A DNA stretch of 8,190 nucleotides from an uncultured Cetobacterium sp. (GCA_900766645.1 CAAFWD010000011.1:1-8190); one strand, 5' to 3'; numbered from the stretch's first letter, positions 1 to 5,759 are shown. Notes: generated from the sequence alone by a model not told the origin. Made by a program: numbers and translations.

Positions 1-19
1 ACGTGTGCTCTTCCGATCT
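1..19 (+). other. Illumina adapter remnant at contig end
   Basis: The bases ACGTGTGCTCTTCCGATCT match the 3' end of the Illumina TruSeq read-2 adapter. They are library sequence left on the contig and not genomic DNA. They extend the reading frame of the first gene upstream with a false GTG start at base 5, so any protein call that includes the residues before Met at base 20 is wrong. The match is recalled from memory of the adapter sequence but is full length over 19 bases. Confidence 0.96.
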
Positions 20-256
20 ATGAATAAAGTTTTTATACCTCTAGTTTTTGTGGGTATTTTAGCTGTTATTTCAATAATTAACGGATATAAAAATACAAAC
101 TTTGTCTATGGCACTTTTATTTTATGTGTAACTTTACTAGGAATATTTATTGCAAGTACTATTTTGTATGGAATTGGAAAAGGGGTAATGTTTGTTGTCC
201 CTGCTATTGGTGTTTTCCTTGCTTTTCAAACTATTCTTCACAGAAAAAAAAGATAG
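20..256 (+). CDS. Small hydrophobic membrane protein, possibly 5'-truncated
   Basis: This 78-residue frame begins with the ATG at base 20, the first base after the adapter, and ends with TAG at 254-256. No ribosome binding site can be seen because genomic sequence starts at this codon, so the Met could equally be internal to a longer protein. The protein is almost entirely hydrophobic. I see three likely membrane segments, at about residues 4-21, 28-50 and 54-73, with a short polar loop (NGYKNTN) after the first and a positively charged HRKKR tail. By the positive-inside rule the C-terminus is probably cytoplasmic. I do not recognise a family and no function can be given. No terminator separates it from the cupin gene 52 bases downstream, so co-transcription is possible. 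Confidence 0.6.
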   Translation: MNKVFIPLVFVGILAVISIINGYKNTNFVYGTFILCVTLLGIFIASTILYGIGKGVMFVVPAIGVFLAFQTILHRKKR

Positions 257-308
257 TTGAATTTTAAAATATGATCTATTCTCAAAAAAAAATTTATAGG
301 AGTAAACA

Positions 309-662
309 ATGATTAAAAGAAAAAATGATTTAATTACAAAAAAAATTGAAGGTCTTCGTGGAGGACAGGGAAAAATTTCTTTGATAGAAATTCTTTCAAA
401 TGAAGAGCTAAAAAATGAGGGGAAACTTTTTGCTAGATTAACTTTAGAAAATGGGGCATCTATTGGTGTTCATCAACATATTAATGACTTTGAAGTTTAT
501 TATATTCTAAAAGGAACTGGATCAGTTGAGGAGGAGAACGAAACATATATAGTTTCTGAAGGAGATGTTGTTTATACATCTCACGGAGAACAACACTCTC
601 TTACCAATATTGGTGATTCTGAATTAGAAATGCTTGCTGTTGTTATAAATAACAATAATTAG
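309..662 (+). CDS. Single-domain cupin protein
   Basis: A 117-residue protein consisting of one small beta-barrel cupin domain. Cupin motif 1 is clear: G49, H55, H57, E62 and G69 sit in the expected G-x5-H-x-H-x4-E-x6-G arrangement. Motif 2 runs from G85 with H96 and N100; the usual proline is replaced by Ser91. The three histidines and the glutamate form a complete metal-binding set, so the protein should bind a divalent metal. Small stand-alone cupins of this length include sugar isomerases, dioxygenases and sensing proteins, and the sequence alone does not decide among them. The start is supported by a TAGGAG ribosome binding site about 6 bases before the ATG. The gene converges on the HAD gene and ends at a shared hairpin terminator. 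Confidence 0.88.
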   Translation: MIKRKNDLITKKIEGLRGGQGKISLIEILSNEELKNEGKLFARLTLENGASIGVHQHINDFEVYYILKGTGSVEEENETYIVSEGDVVYTSHGEQHSLTNIGDSELEMLAVVINNNN

Positions 663-680
663 TATAATTTTTTAAAATGT

Positions 681-709
681 AAAAACCACAGATTATTTCT
701 GTGGTTTTT
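681..709. terminator. Bidirectional terminator between convergent genes
   Basis: A 12-bp perfect stem, AAAAACCACAGA (681-692) pairing with TCTGTGGTTTTT (698-709), closes a 5-base loop. It gives a T-run on either strand, so it can stop transcription from both the cupin gene and the HAD gene. The stop codon of the minus-strand HAD gene (693-695) lies in the loop, so its last codons, including those for Lys-Pro-Gln-Lys, encode one arm of the terminator. Confidence 0.9.
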
Positions 710-1391
710 GTAAGATTTTAAAAAGCTCATTTAATTTTTTAATTTCAAATGTAGGCTTTATATCTCCTTTTATCTCTTTTCTTTCAGGGTTATAAAAACA
801 TGTATCTATTCCAAAGTTTAATCCTCCCTTTATATCAGAACCTAAATTATCTCCAATCATTAAAATTTCTTCTTTTGAAAAAATATTGTTTTTCTCCAAA
901 CTTAATCTAAAAATTTCAGGATTTGGTTTTGAAATTCCAACCTCCTCTGAAATAATAATATCTTCAAAATAAGGAGCTATTAAAGATTTTTTTATTCTTC
1001 CACTCTGAACCTTAGTTAATCCATTAGTTATTATTAAAAGTTTAAAGTTTTTTGCTAAAGTTTTAATTAGTTCTAAACTTTCTTCAAAAAGAATTGATGA
1101 ATTAGAAAGATTTTCCATATATTTTTGAGAAAATTCATACGGATTAAAATCATATTTTAAATAATCACAATATCTTTTAAAACGTTCTACTTTTAATTCC
1201 CTTTGAGTTATTTTTCCATCTTCTAGTTCTTTCCAAATTTTAGTATTTATATTTTTATATGCTGTAAGATGGTATTCTTCATTGTAATTAATTTTATATT
1301 CTAATAAAGTTTTTTCAAGAGCTTCTTTTTCAGAAGCTTTAAAATCAAATAAAGTATCATCTGCATCAAATATAAGAGTTTTATATCTCAT
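693..1391 (-). CDS. HAD-family hydrolase, YjjG-like pyrimidine 5'-nucleotidase
   Basis: A 232-residue haloacid dehalogenase-type phosphatase. Motif I is D9-A-D11-D-T-L with nucleophile D9 and acid/base D11. Motif II is ITNG with T122. Motif III is K155 in SEEVGISKPNPEIF, and motif IV is GDNLGSDIKGG with D181 and D186. The long helical cap between about residues 15 and 105, together with the ITNG and SEEVG-x-x-KP wording, matches the YjjG/YfnB branch. YjjG enzymes hydrolyse non-canonical pyrimidine nucleoside monophosphates in the cytoplasm (house-cleaning). That substrate assignment follows the family and is not visible in the sequence. The start is supported by AGAGGAG nine bases upstream of ATG. 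The length is normal for the family and all catalytic residues are present. It is a stand-alone gene with its own promoter and ends in the shared terminator. Confidence 0.87.
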   Translation of the reverse strand: MRYKTLIFDADDTLFDFKASEKEALEKTLLEYKINYNEEYHLTAYKNINTKIWKELEDGKITQRELKVERFKRYCDYLKYDFNPYEFSQKYMENLSNSSILFEESLELIKTLAKNFKLLIITNGLTKVQSGRIKKSLIAPYFEDIIISEEVGISKPNPEIFRLSLEKNNIFSKEEILMIGDNLGSDIKGGLNFGIDTCFYNPERKEIKGDIKPTFEIKKLNELFKILQKPQK

Positions 1392-1424
1392 CTAATTTCT
1401 CCTCTTGTATAATTTTTTCAATAA

Positions 1425-1453
1425 ACTATATATTAAAATTTAAATTTTTTCAA
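1425..1453 (-). promoter_or_regulatory. Predicted sigma-70-type promoter of the HAD gene
   Basis: Reading the minus strand, a -35 box TTGAAA (1448-1453) is followed by a 17-base spacer and a -10 box TATAGT (1425-1430). It lies about 34 bases upstream of the start codon of the HAD gene. The DNA here is very A/T-rich, so chance matches are common, but the spacing is ideal and the position fits. Confidence 0.5.
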
Positions 1454-1535
1454 TTATATATTTTGATTTTAACTTTTAAAAGAATTTATCCCATTTTAAA
1501 GCTTGAGTTGATGTTTCAGACGTAAAAAATATTAA

Positions 1536-1575
1536 AAAGCTTTTTAAGGGTATTTTAAAGCTTTTTAAAGGTATT
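1536..1575. repeat. Pair of 19-bp direct repeats at 21-bp spacing
   Basis: AAAGCTTTTTAAGGGTATT (1536-1554) and AAAGCTTTTTAAAGGTATT (1557-1575) differ at one base. Their starts are 21 bases apart, two helical turns, so a bound protein would face the same side of the DNA. Each contains the short palindrome AAGCTT. A further partial copy of AAAGCTT occurs at 1498-1504 but out of phase. Confidence 0.7.
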
Positions 1576-1597
1576 CTACTTTACAATTAACACATCT

Positions 1598-1640
1598 ATA
1601 TAAATCTATATTTTTTATTCCTAAAAATATAGATTTATAT
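1598..1640. repeat. Perfect 18-bp inverted repeat, 7-base loop
   Basis: ATATAAATCTATATTTTT (1598-1615) is exactly complementary to 1623-1640, separated by seven bases. Neither side is followed by a T-run and the stem is nearly all A/T, so it does not look like an intrinsic terminator. An 18-bp perfect arm is longer than expected by chance even in A/T-rich DNA. It could be a binding site or a cruciform-forming element. Confidence 0.7.
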
Positions 1641-1699
1641 TCTTATATGTTTTATTATTTTTTATATTATCTATAAGGTATCTATCTTCTATATATATG

Positions 1700-1759
1700 T
1701 TGGCTAAATTTGAACAATCTTTGGCTAAATTTAACCAAGGTCTGGTTAAAATAACCAAA
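1700..1759. repeat. Three palindromic repeats at about 21-bp spacing, candidate partition site
   Basis: Copies begin at 1700 (TTGGCTAAATTTGAACAA), 1721 (TTGGCTAAATTTAACCAA) and about 1742 (CTGGTTAAAATAACCAAA). The middle copy is a near-perfect 18-bp palindrome, and the third keeps the arms TGGTTA and TAACCA. A spacing of two helical turns and dyad symmetry are typical of arrayed sites for a dimeric DNA-binding protein. The array sits just past the terminator of the parA operon. In several plasmid systems the centromere lies downstream of the partition genes, so this is a candidate centromere. An operator or secondary origin element is also possible. Confidence 0.6.
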
Positions 1760-1760
1760 T

Positions 1761-1793
1761 AAATAAAAAAGTGGAGAAAAAATTCTCCACTTT
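1761..1793 (-). terminator. Intrinsic terminator of the partition operon
   Basis: On the minus strand, AAAGTGGAGAA pairs with TTCTCCACTTT across a TTTT loop (stem 1768-1793), and the run of T continues to about 1765. It begins 11 bases after the stop codon of the ParA partner gene. It therefore ends the parA operon transcript before the palindromic repeats. Confidence 0.92.
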
Positions 1794-1803
1794 ATAAATT
1801 AAC

Positions 1804-2541
1804 TTATAATCCTACTTTTAAATTATCTACTTCTTTTTCAAGATCTGATAACTCTCTATAAAGTTTTCTTAAAGCTTGTTCTCTTTCTTTGATATCTCTT
1901 TTTAAATATGATATTTCTCTTTCTTTTTTTAAAATAAGTTCTTCGTTATCATCTACAATTTCTACTGTTCCAATAATTTTGCTTTCTATTTCTGAAATTT
2001 CGAGCGTGCTCGAAATTTTAAATTCTTCTTTTGCTTTTTTTATATCTTTTCCTGTTTTTAATTCTCCTACTAAAACTTTTTCAAGTACAGGTTCAGGAAT
2101 ATCTTTAGTTATTGTTTCCTTTATTGCCCTATCAGATAAAGCTAAAATATTTTCTTTGTATTTAGGTTTATTTATACATAATTTAAATCTTCCTCTAAAA
2201 AGATAAGCTTGATCTTTATTTAATCCCATAGCAGAATACCAATTTACAAAACTATCTGGATCTCCATCTGTTGTAGAATATTTTTTAAAAATATTTCTAG
2301 CTTTTTCTAAATTTTCTCCTATTTTATATCCAATCTCTCCAAGTCTTTTCCCTTGAAACACCATATCTTTTTCAATATCAATTAAATTTCTTTTGTCTTC
2401 TAATGATATTCCTAAAGATTCGTAATTAAAATTTAAAACCTCTTCTCTTATTTCATCTTGTGTCATAATAGATAGAGCTTCTGTTGTTTCCTCTTCATAA
2501 TTTTTTTTACTTCTTCCTAAAAGTCTATTAGCTCTTACCAT
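1804..2541 (-). CDS. Putative ParB-like partner of ParA (centromere-binding candidate)
   Basis: A 245-residue protein encoded directly after parA. The two genes overlap by 14 bases, and the ribosome binding site AAAGGAG lies inside the end of parA, eight bases before ATG, so translation is probably coupled. I do not recognise the family from sequence. The short basic N-terminus (with Arg3, Arg6 and Arg10, then SKKN) resembles the ParA-activating tails of partition proteins. Residues 60-120 are a helical, helix-turn-helix-like region containing GKRLGEIGYKIGENLEKA and FVNWYSAMGLNKDQAY. Residues about 198-243 are a strongly charged heptad-rich coiled coil, likely for dimerisation. The ParB role is inferred from its position after parA and this architecture; no classic ParB/Srx motif is visible. 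The linker at residues 175-183 is encoded by a GC-rich perfect palindrome with four codons unlike the rest of the gene. The operon ends in a strong terminator. Confidence 0.7.
   Translation of the reverse strand: MVRANRLLGRSKKNYEEETTEALSIMTQDEIREEVLNFNYESLGISLEDKRNLIDIEKDMVFQGKRLGEIGYKIGENLEKARNIFKKYSTTDGDPDSFVNWYSAMGLNKDQAYLFRGRFKLCINKPKYKENILALSDRAIKETITKDIPEPVLEKVLVGELKTGKDIKKAKEEFKISSTLEISEIESKIIGTVEIVDDNEELILKKEREISYLKRDIKEREQALRKLYRELSDLEKEVDNLKVGL
1995..2018. repeat. GC-rich perfect palindrome inside the ParA-partner gene, candidate parS-like site
   Basis: AAATTTCGAGC (1995-2005) and its exact complement (2008-2018) flank a two-base centre GT, giving 11-bp arms. The core CGAGC-GT-GCTCG is strikingly GC-rich in this A/T-rich window. 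It encodes Ser177-Ser178-Thr179-Leu180 with codons TCG, AGC, ACG and CTC, where this genome normally uses A- or T-ending codons. It falls in the linker between the central region and the coiled coil, where protein constraint should be weak. A DNA-level function such as a centromere site is likely, but no match to the standard parS sequence (TGTTTCACGTGAAACA) is present. Confidence 0.65.
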
Positions 2542-3274
2542 TTAATATCTCCTTTGCTACAACTAAATAATCCTTTGCTCCATTAGAATTTTTATCGTAT
2601 TTAAAAATAGATTGTTTTTCTATTCCTAATTCACTTAATTTACTATTTATTCTAATAGCAGGTAAAATATTTTTATGTTCAATTTGTAATGCTTCATAAA
2701 CTTCTTTTGATATTTTTTTTCTATAATCTAATTTTGTAGGAAGTATTCCTAATATATTTAATTTAGGATTAAGCTGAGTTATTGGAGATTTTAGTGTTGC
2801 TAATAATAGTTCCACACCTTCTAATGATGCAAGTTCACATTCACAAGGAATAATTAAATCTGTTGAAGCTGTAAGTGCATTTAACGTAAATACAGATAAA
2901 CTTGGTGGACAATCAATTAATATATAGTCATATTTTTTTTCTAATTTTTCTAATGCATTTTTTAGTCTAAATTCTTTTCCATAGTGTCCATTTAATTCAA
3001 GTTCAGAAGTTGCTAATCTAATATTACTTGGAATTAAATCAAATTCATTTAAGTTTAAAATACATTCTGATGCTGGGAATCTATCAAATAATAAATCTAA
3101 AGATGATTTATTTATTTCTTTGTCTGTTGAAAAGAATGTTAGAGTTCCTTGTGGATCTAAATCTATTAATAAAACTTTTTTACCAAAATTTGATAATGCT
3201 GCTCCTAAAGAATGAGTACTTGTAGTTTTTCCTACACCACCTTTAAAATTTAATAAACTTATTATTTTTGTCAT
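2528..3274 (-). CDS. parA: ParA-family partition ATPase
   Basis: A 248-residue deviant Walker-type ATPase that would position plasmid copies on the nucleoid using ATP-dependent DNA binding. The deviant Walker A motif is K11-G-G-V-G-K16-T-T with the signature lysine K11. Walker A' is LLIDLDPQG with D38 and D40. Walker B is YDYILIDCPPS with D121. There is no N-terminal helix-turn-helix extension and the length is that of the short Soj/type Ib class, so autorepression is more likely to involve its partner than ParA itself. The ribosome binding site GGGAGG lies six bases before ATG. It is the first gene of a two-gene operon with the overlapping partner gene, divergent from rep with the origin between. 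A nearby chromosomal-type gidAB context is absent, supporting a plasmid partition role. Confidence 0.93.
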   Translation of the reverse strand: MTKIISLLNFKGGVGKTTSTHSLGAALSNFGKKVLLIDLDPQGTLTFFSTDKEINKSSLDLLFDRFPASECILNLNEFDLIPSNIRLATSELELNGHYGKEFRLKNALEKLEKKYDYILIDCPPSLSVFTLNALTASTDLIIPCECELASLEGVELLLATLKSPITQLNPKLNILGILPTKLDYRKKISKEVYEALQIEHKNILPAIRINSKLSELGIEKQSIFKYDKNSNGAKDYLVVAKEILNGKS

Positions 3275-3317
3275 TTAACCCTCCCTAAAACTTTTTTATA
3301 TTTTATGTTTTAGTTTC

Positions 3318-3351
3318 TATATAATTTATATTTCTTAATTTAAATTATATA
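3318..3351. promoter_or_regulatory. Inverted repeat over the parA -10 region, candidate operator
   Basis: TATATAATTTA (3318-3328) is exactly complementary to TAAATTATATA (3341-3351) with a 12-base gap. The right arm covers the -10 box of the parA promoter and the left arm covers the start of the transcript. Partition operons are normally autorepressed, so this is a sensible operator position. The arms contain only A and T, so chance symmetry is a real risk. Confidence 0.4.
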
Positions 3352-3372
3352 ATTCAATTTAAAATAATTCAA
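3344..3372 (-). promoter_or_regulatory. Promoter of the parA operon
   Basis: On the minus strand, a -35 box TTGAAT (3367-3372), a 17-base spacer and a perfect -10 box TATAAT (3344-3349) lie about 70 bases upstream of parA. The direct repeat ATAATTCAATTT (3349-3360 and 3364-3375, 15 bases apart) covers the promoter and may contribute to binding of a regulator. Confidence 0.7.
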
Positions 3373-3509
3373 TTTTATTTTTTATTTTTTTTATATTGTA
3401 TATAGTTGTTTATATTGTTTATATTGTTATATTGTTGTGTACATAAAAATTTATGTAAAAACATGATTAATCATATTGAGTTTATTGAATGGTTAATAAA
3501 AAAAAAATT

Positions 3510-3641
3510 CCTAATTAAATGATGCTACTTTCCTAATTAAATGATGCTACTTTCCTAATTAAATGATGGTTTCTTCCTAATTAAATGATGGTTTCTTCCT
3601 AATTAAATGATGCTACTTAAAAAAAACCTAATTAAATGATG
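3510..3641 (+). repeat. Iteron array, copies 1-6
   Basis: Six exact copies of CCTAATTAAATGATG start at 3510, 3532, 3554, 3576, 3598 and 3627. The first five are spaced exactly 22 bases apart, two helical turns, and the sixth follows after 29. The bases after the core vary: copies 1, 2 and 5 are followed by CTACTT, copies 3 and 4 by GTTTCTT. Directly repeated sites of this kind upstream of an initiator gene are binding sites for the Rep protein and control copy number. Confidence 0.95.
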
Positions 3642-3697
3642 TTAGTTATCAAAAAATTATTGTTTTTTGTTTAAAAAAGTATTAAAATATAAAAAAT

Positions 3698-3734
3698 CCT
3701 AATTAAATGATGTTAATTTCCTAATTAAATGATG
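3698..3734 (+). repeat. Iteron copies 7-8, next to the rep gene
   Basis: Two further exact copies of CCTAATTAAATGATG at 3698-3712 and 3720-3734, again 22 bases apart, lie 56 bases beyond the main array. They are closer to rep and probably overlap its promoter region, so they may serve in autoregulation as well as replication. Confidence 0.93.
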
Positions 3735-3761
3735 ATATTTTATATATTTTTATTAAAGTGT

Positions 3762-3776
3762 CATCATCTAATTAGG
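3762..3776 (-). promoter_or_regulatory. Inverted iteron copy upstream of rep, candidate Rep operator
   Basis: The minus strand reads CCTAATTAGATGATG, one base different from the iteron. It faces iteron 8 with a 27-base gap, about 30 bases before the rep start codon. In several iteron plasmids (for example pSC101 and pPS10), inverted iteron-like arms in the rep promoter are bound by Rep dimers to repress rep, while monomers bind the direct iterons. The same logic is likely here. The nearest candidate promoter, TTGTTT (3660-3665) and TAAAAT (3683-3688) with a 17-base spacer, is only a weak match. Confidence 0.75.
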
Positions 3777-3806
3777 AAAATTTATAAAAGATTAAAGGCG
3801 GTTTCA

Positions 3807-5759
3807 ATGGCAAAGAAAGATATATCTTTAAAAGATGATAGCATATTGTGGCAAGAAACGATAGATACTCCAGAAACGGAGATAGTAGAAGAGAATTTTT
3901 TTATAGATGAGAATTTTTTAAAAAATAAAAGTTTAATAAGAATGGATATGAATATTATTCAGTATCCAATTTTTTCAAAGAATACAAAAAGAAAAGTTAA
4001 TCAAATTGTAAAATATTATTTTAATAGTAATAGAGATACACATATTACAGTTACTCCAGCAGCTGGAGATTATATTCCAGGAGAAGGGGAAGAAAAAATT
4101 TTTATTGCGTTAATGCAAATCATGAAAGAAAAAGGACTTCCTAAAAAATTTACTATAAGTTCAGTTGAACTTAGGGAGAAACTTAAAATAAAAAGTACTA
4201 GAAGTGCTGAAATTATAAAAAATTCATTAATGAGACTTTCTCAAACAAACTATATTTTTAAAAATACAATGTATTCATCAGAAAAAAAAGGGGTTATAAA
4301 AGAACAGATAAGTACCCCGATTTTAACATTAAGAATTTTAACACTTTCTTTAGCAGAAAATAAATTTTATAGAAATGCTTACAACGATAAAAGAATAAAA
4401 GAGATTTATGAGATTACTATAAGTGATCATTTTTATAAAAATATAATTCAAAAAGGATATATGGTTTATAATGGGAATACTCTTTTGGAAATAGATTTGA
4501 GTACAGCAAGAACTATTTATATGATGATAGAAAAACTTAGATTTTACGAGGTTTATTTAAGATTAGACACAATATTTCTAATTAAAAGAATCCCTCTTAA
4601 ATATGATAAAAAAAATCTTAATAGTACTATTAAAACTTTAGAAAAAGCTTTTGGTGAATTAAAAGAAAAAAATTTAATAAAAGATTTTAATTTTATAAAA
4701 GAATCAACTTGGGAAAAATCTGAAATTGAAATATTTTTCCATGAAAATTCCATTGATAATAAATTAGAAAGATTTTTTGGAGATAGAAATGATTTTAAAA
4801 GAATATCTACCAATCTTACAATAAGTGCTATGGAACATGCTCTCATGGAGGATGAAAAAGTTGAAGATATATTGAGTCCAAGTATAATTATAACAAAAGA
4901 TATTATAGAAAATATGTATAAACTTCTTCCTGAAAAAGCTAAGAAATTAAAAACAATGAAAAAAACTTTAGCAGAAAATCTTCAATCTAATGGGGTAGAA
5001 AAAGTTGAAGCAGCTATTAGATATATGAATAAACAAAAAAGTATAACAAGTCCGAGAGCTTTATTTTTAAAAATTTTAGAAAATAATTGGGCTGAAGAAG
5101 AGCTTTTAGAAATTAGGAAAGAGGCTGATAAAAAACCAAAGAAAAAACCTTTAGTAAAATCTGAAGGGAATAAAAAAATTGATAGTGATATCTTTATTGA
5201 AAATTCAATGGATATAGTGGATGTAATCAAGGATGTAACAGATCTTGATAAAATAAAAAAAGTTTTAGATGAAGATAAAATTATTTATGAAAAAGTAAAA
5301 AAAGAAGTAGAAAATTATTATCTTAAAGAGATTGGATCTGATATCTTAGATCAAAGAAGTAAAAATTTTGTTAAGAAAACTTTTAACTCTCTTTTAAAAA
5401 ATGTTCTAATGAAAAAAGAGATATTTTCATTGGAAGATTTTGAGATATATTACGGATCAATTGATAAAAAACCAGAGATTAAAGTAGTTAGAGAAAAAAA
5501 TATTTTTAAATTAGATTCTATAAAAGATAGCGATAATGACAAGACAAAAGAGGAAGTTATAAAAAGTTCTACAGACATAGAATTTAAGCAAAAAGCAAAT
5601 GCTTTTATAGATGAGATGTTAAGCTTTATAAGTGGAAGTTTTGGAAAAACTGAATTTATAAGAACAAAAGTTGAAATAACAAAAAGAATTATTATGAAAA
5701 AAGCTGATACATTAGAAAAAGTTCAAGAGATTATAGAGGAAGTTCTTTTAGAACTATAA
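3807..5759 (+). CDS. Plasmid replication initiator protein (Rep)
   Basis: A 650-residue initiator that should bind the iterons upstream and open the origin. I choose the ATG at 3807 (MAKKDISLKD) because AAAGGCGG lies five bases before it. An in-frame ATG at 3729 lies inside iteron 8 and has no ribosome binding site. Residues about 50-320 resemble the winged-helix RepA/RPA type of plasmid initiator: they open with MNIIQYPIFSKN, then a first winged-helix region (about 94-154, IFIALMQIMKEKG to LMRLSQTNYIFKN), and a second (about 229-300, IDLSTARTIYMMIEKL to LKEKNLIKDF). The second half is a lysine- and glutamate-rich helical extension. Within it, residues 360-434 resemble the DnaD-like tails of other plasmid initiators (VEKVEAAIRYMNKQKS and ALFLKILENNW). 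At 650 residues it is long for an iteron initiator. Family membership is judged by eye; the Rep role is secure from the iteron context. Confidence 0.88.
   Translation: MAKKDISLKDDSILWQETIDTPETEIVEENFFIDENFLKNKSLIRMDMNIIQYPIFSKNTKRKVNQIVKYYFNSNRDTHITVTPAAGDYIPGEGEEKIFIALMQIMKEKGLPKKFTISSVELREKLKIKSTRSAEIIKNSLMRLSQTNYIFKNTMYSSEKKGVIKEQISTPILTLRILTLSLAENKFYRNAYNDKRIKEIYEITISDHFYKNIIQKGYMVYNGNTLLEIDLSTARTIYMMIEKLRFYEVYLRLDTIFLIKRIPLKYDKKNLNSTIKTLEKAFGELKEKNLIKDFNFIKESTWEKSEIEIFFHENSIDNKLERFFGDRNDFKRISTNLTISAMEHALMEDEKVEDILSPSIIITKDIIENMYKLLPEKAKKLKTMKKTLAENLQSNGVEKVEAAIRYMNKQKSITSPRALFLKILENNWAEEELLEIRKEADKKPKKKPLVKSEGNKKIDSDIFIENSMDIVDVIKDVTDLDKIKKVLDEDKIIYEKVKKEVENYYLKEIGSDILDQRSKNFVKKTFNSLLKNVLMKKEIFSLEDFEIYYGSIDKKPEIKVVREKNIFKLDSIKDSDNDKTKEEVIKSSTDIEFKQKANAFIDEMLSFISGSFGKTEFIRTKVEITKRIIMKKADTLEKVQEIIEEVLLEL

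Larger units (their letters stand above)
1392..1803. other. 412-bp gene-free region rich in repeats
   Basis: No convincing coding sequence lies between the HAD gene and the partition operon. The stretch holds the HAD promoter, a 19-base direct repeat pair (1536-1575), a perfect 18-bp inverted repeat (1598-1640), three palindromic repeats (1700-1759) and the terminator of the partition operon (1761-1793). The density of symmetric elements next to a parA operon suggests protein-binding sites used for plasmid maintenance, which is an inference. Confidence 0.6.
3275..3806. other. Plasmid replication origin region
   Basis: This 532-bp stretch between divergent parA and rep has no gene. It contains an extremely A/T-rich segment (about 3355-3435) with repeats of TATATTGTT that could be the DNA-unwinding element. 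Next come short palindromes ACATAAA-AA-TTTATGT (3441-3456) and ATGATTAATCAT (3463-3474), then eight direct iterons and one inverted copy. Reading the minus strand at 3437-3445 gives TTATGTACA, a weak match to a DnaA box. This is the classic layout of an iteron origin: AT-rich region, iterons, then the initiator gene. Confidence 0.85.

Noticed and set aside
5..19. GTG start at base 5 giving an 83-residue first protein
   Set aside because: These codons are adapter sequence; the earliest genomic codon is the ATG at base 20.
1598..1640. Terminator for the HAD or partition transcripts
   Set aside because: The stem is nearly all A/T, no T-run follows on either side, and neither neighbouring gene is read toward it without an earlier terminator or start.
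1889..2206. Plus-strand open frame of 105 residues
   Set aside because: It is a complement shadow of the ParA-partner gene, with no ribosome binding site and composition typical of reversed Lys/Glu codons.
3028..3225. Plus-strand open frame of 65 residues
   Set aside because: It lies entirely opposite parA, whose motifs are unmistakable, and it has no ribosome binding site.
3437..3445. DnaA box near the AT-rich region
   Set aside because: The best match (TTATGTACA on the minus strand) differs from the consensus and stands alone, so I mention it only within the origin entry.
3510..3734. CRISPR-like array of short direct repeats
   Set aside because: Spacers are only about 7 bases and partly identical, and the array precedes a rep gene; these are iterons.
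4553..5230. Two minus-strand frames (4553-4846 and 4982-5230)
   Set aside because: Both are shadows inside rep, rich in Phe, Leu and Ser as expected from reversed Lys/Glu-rich coding.
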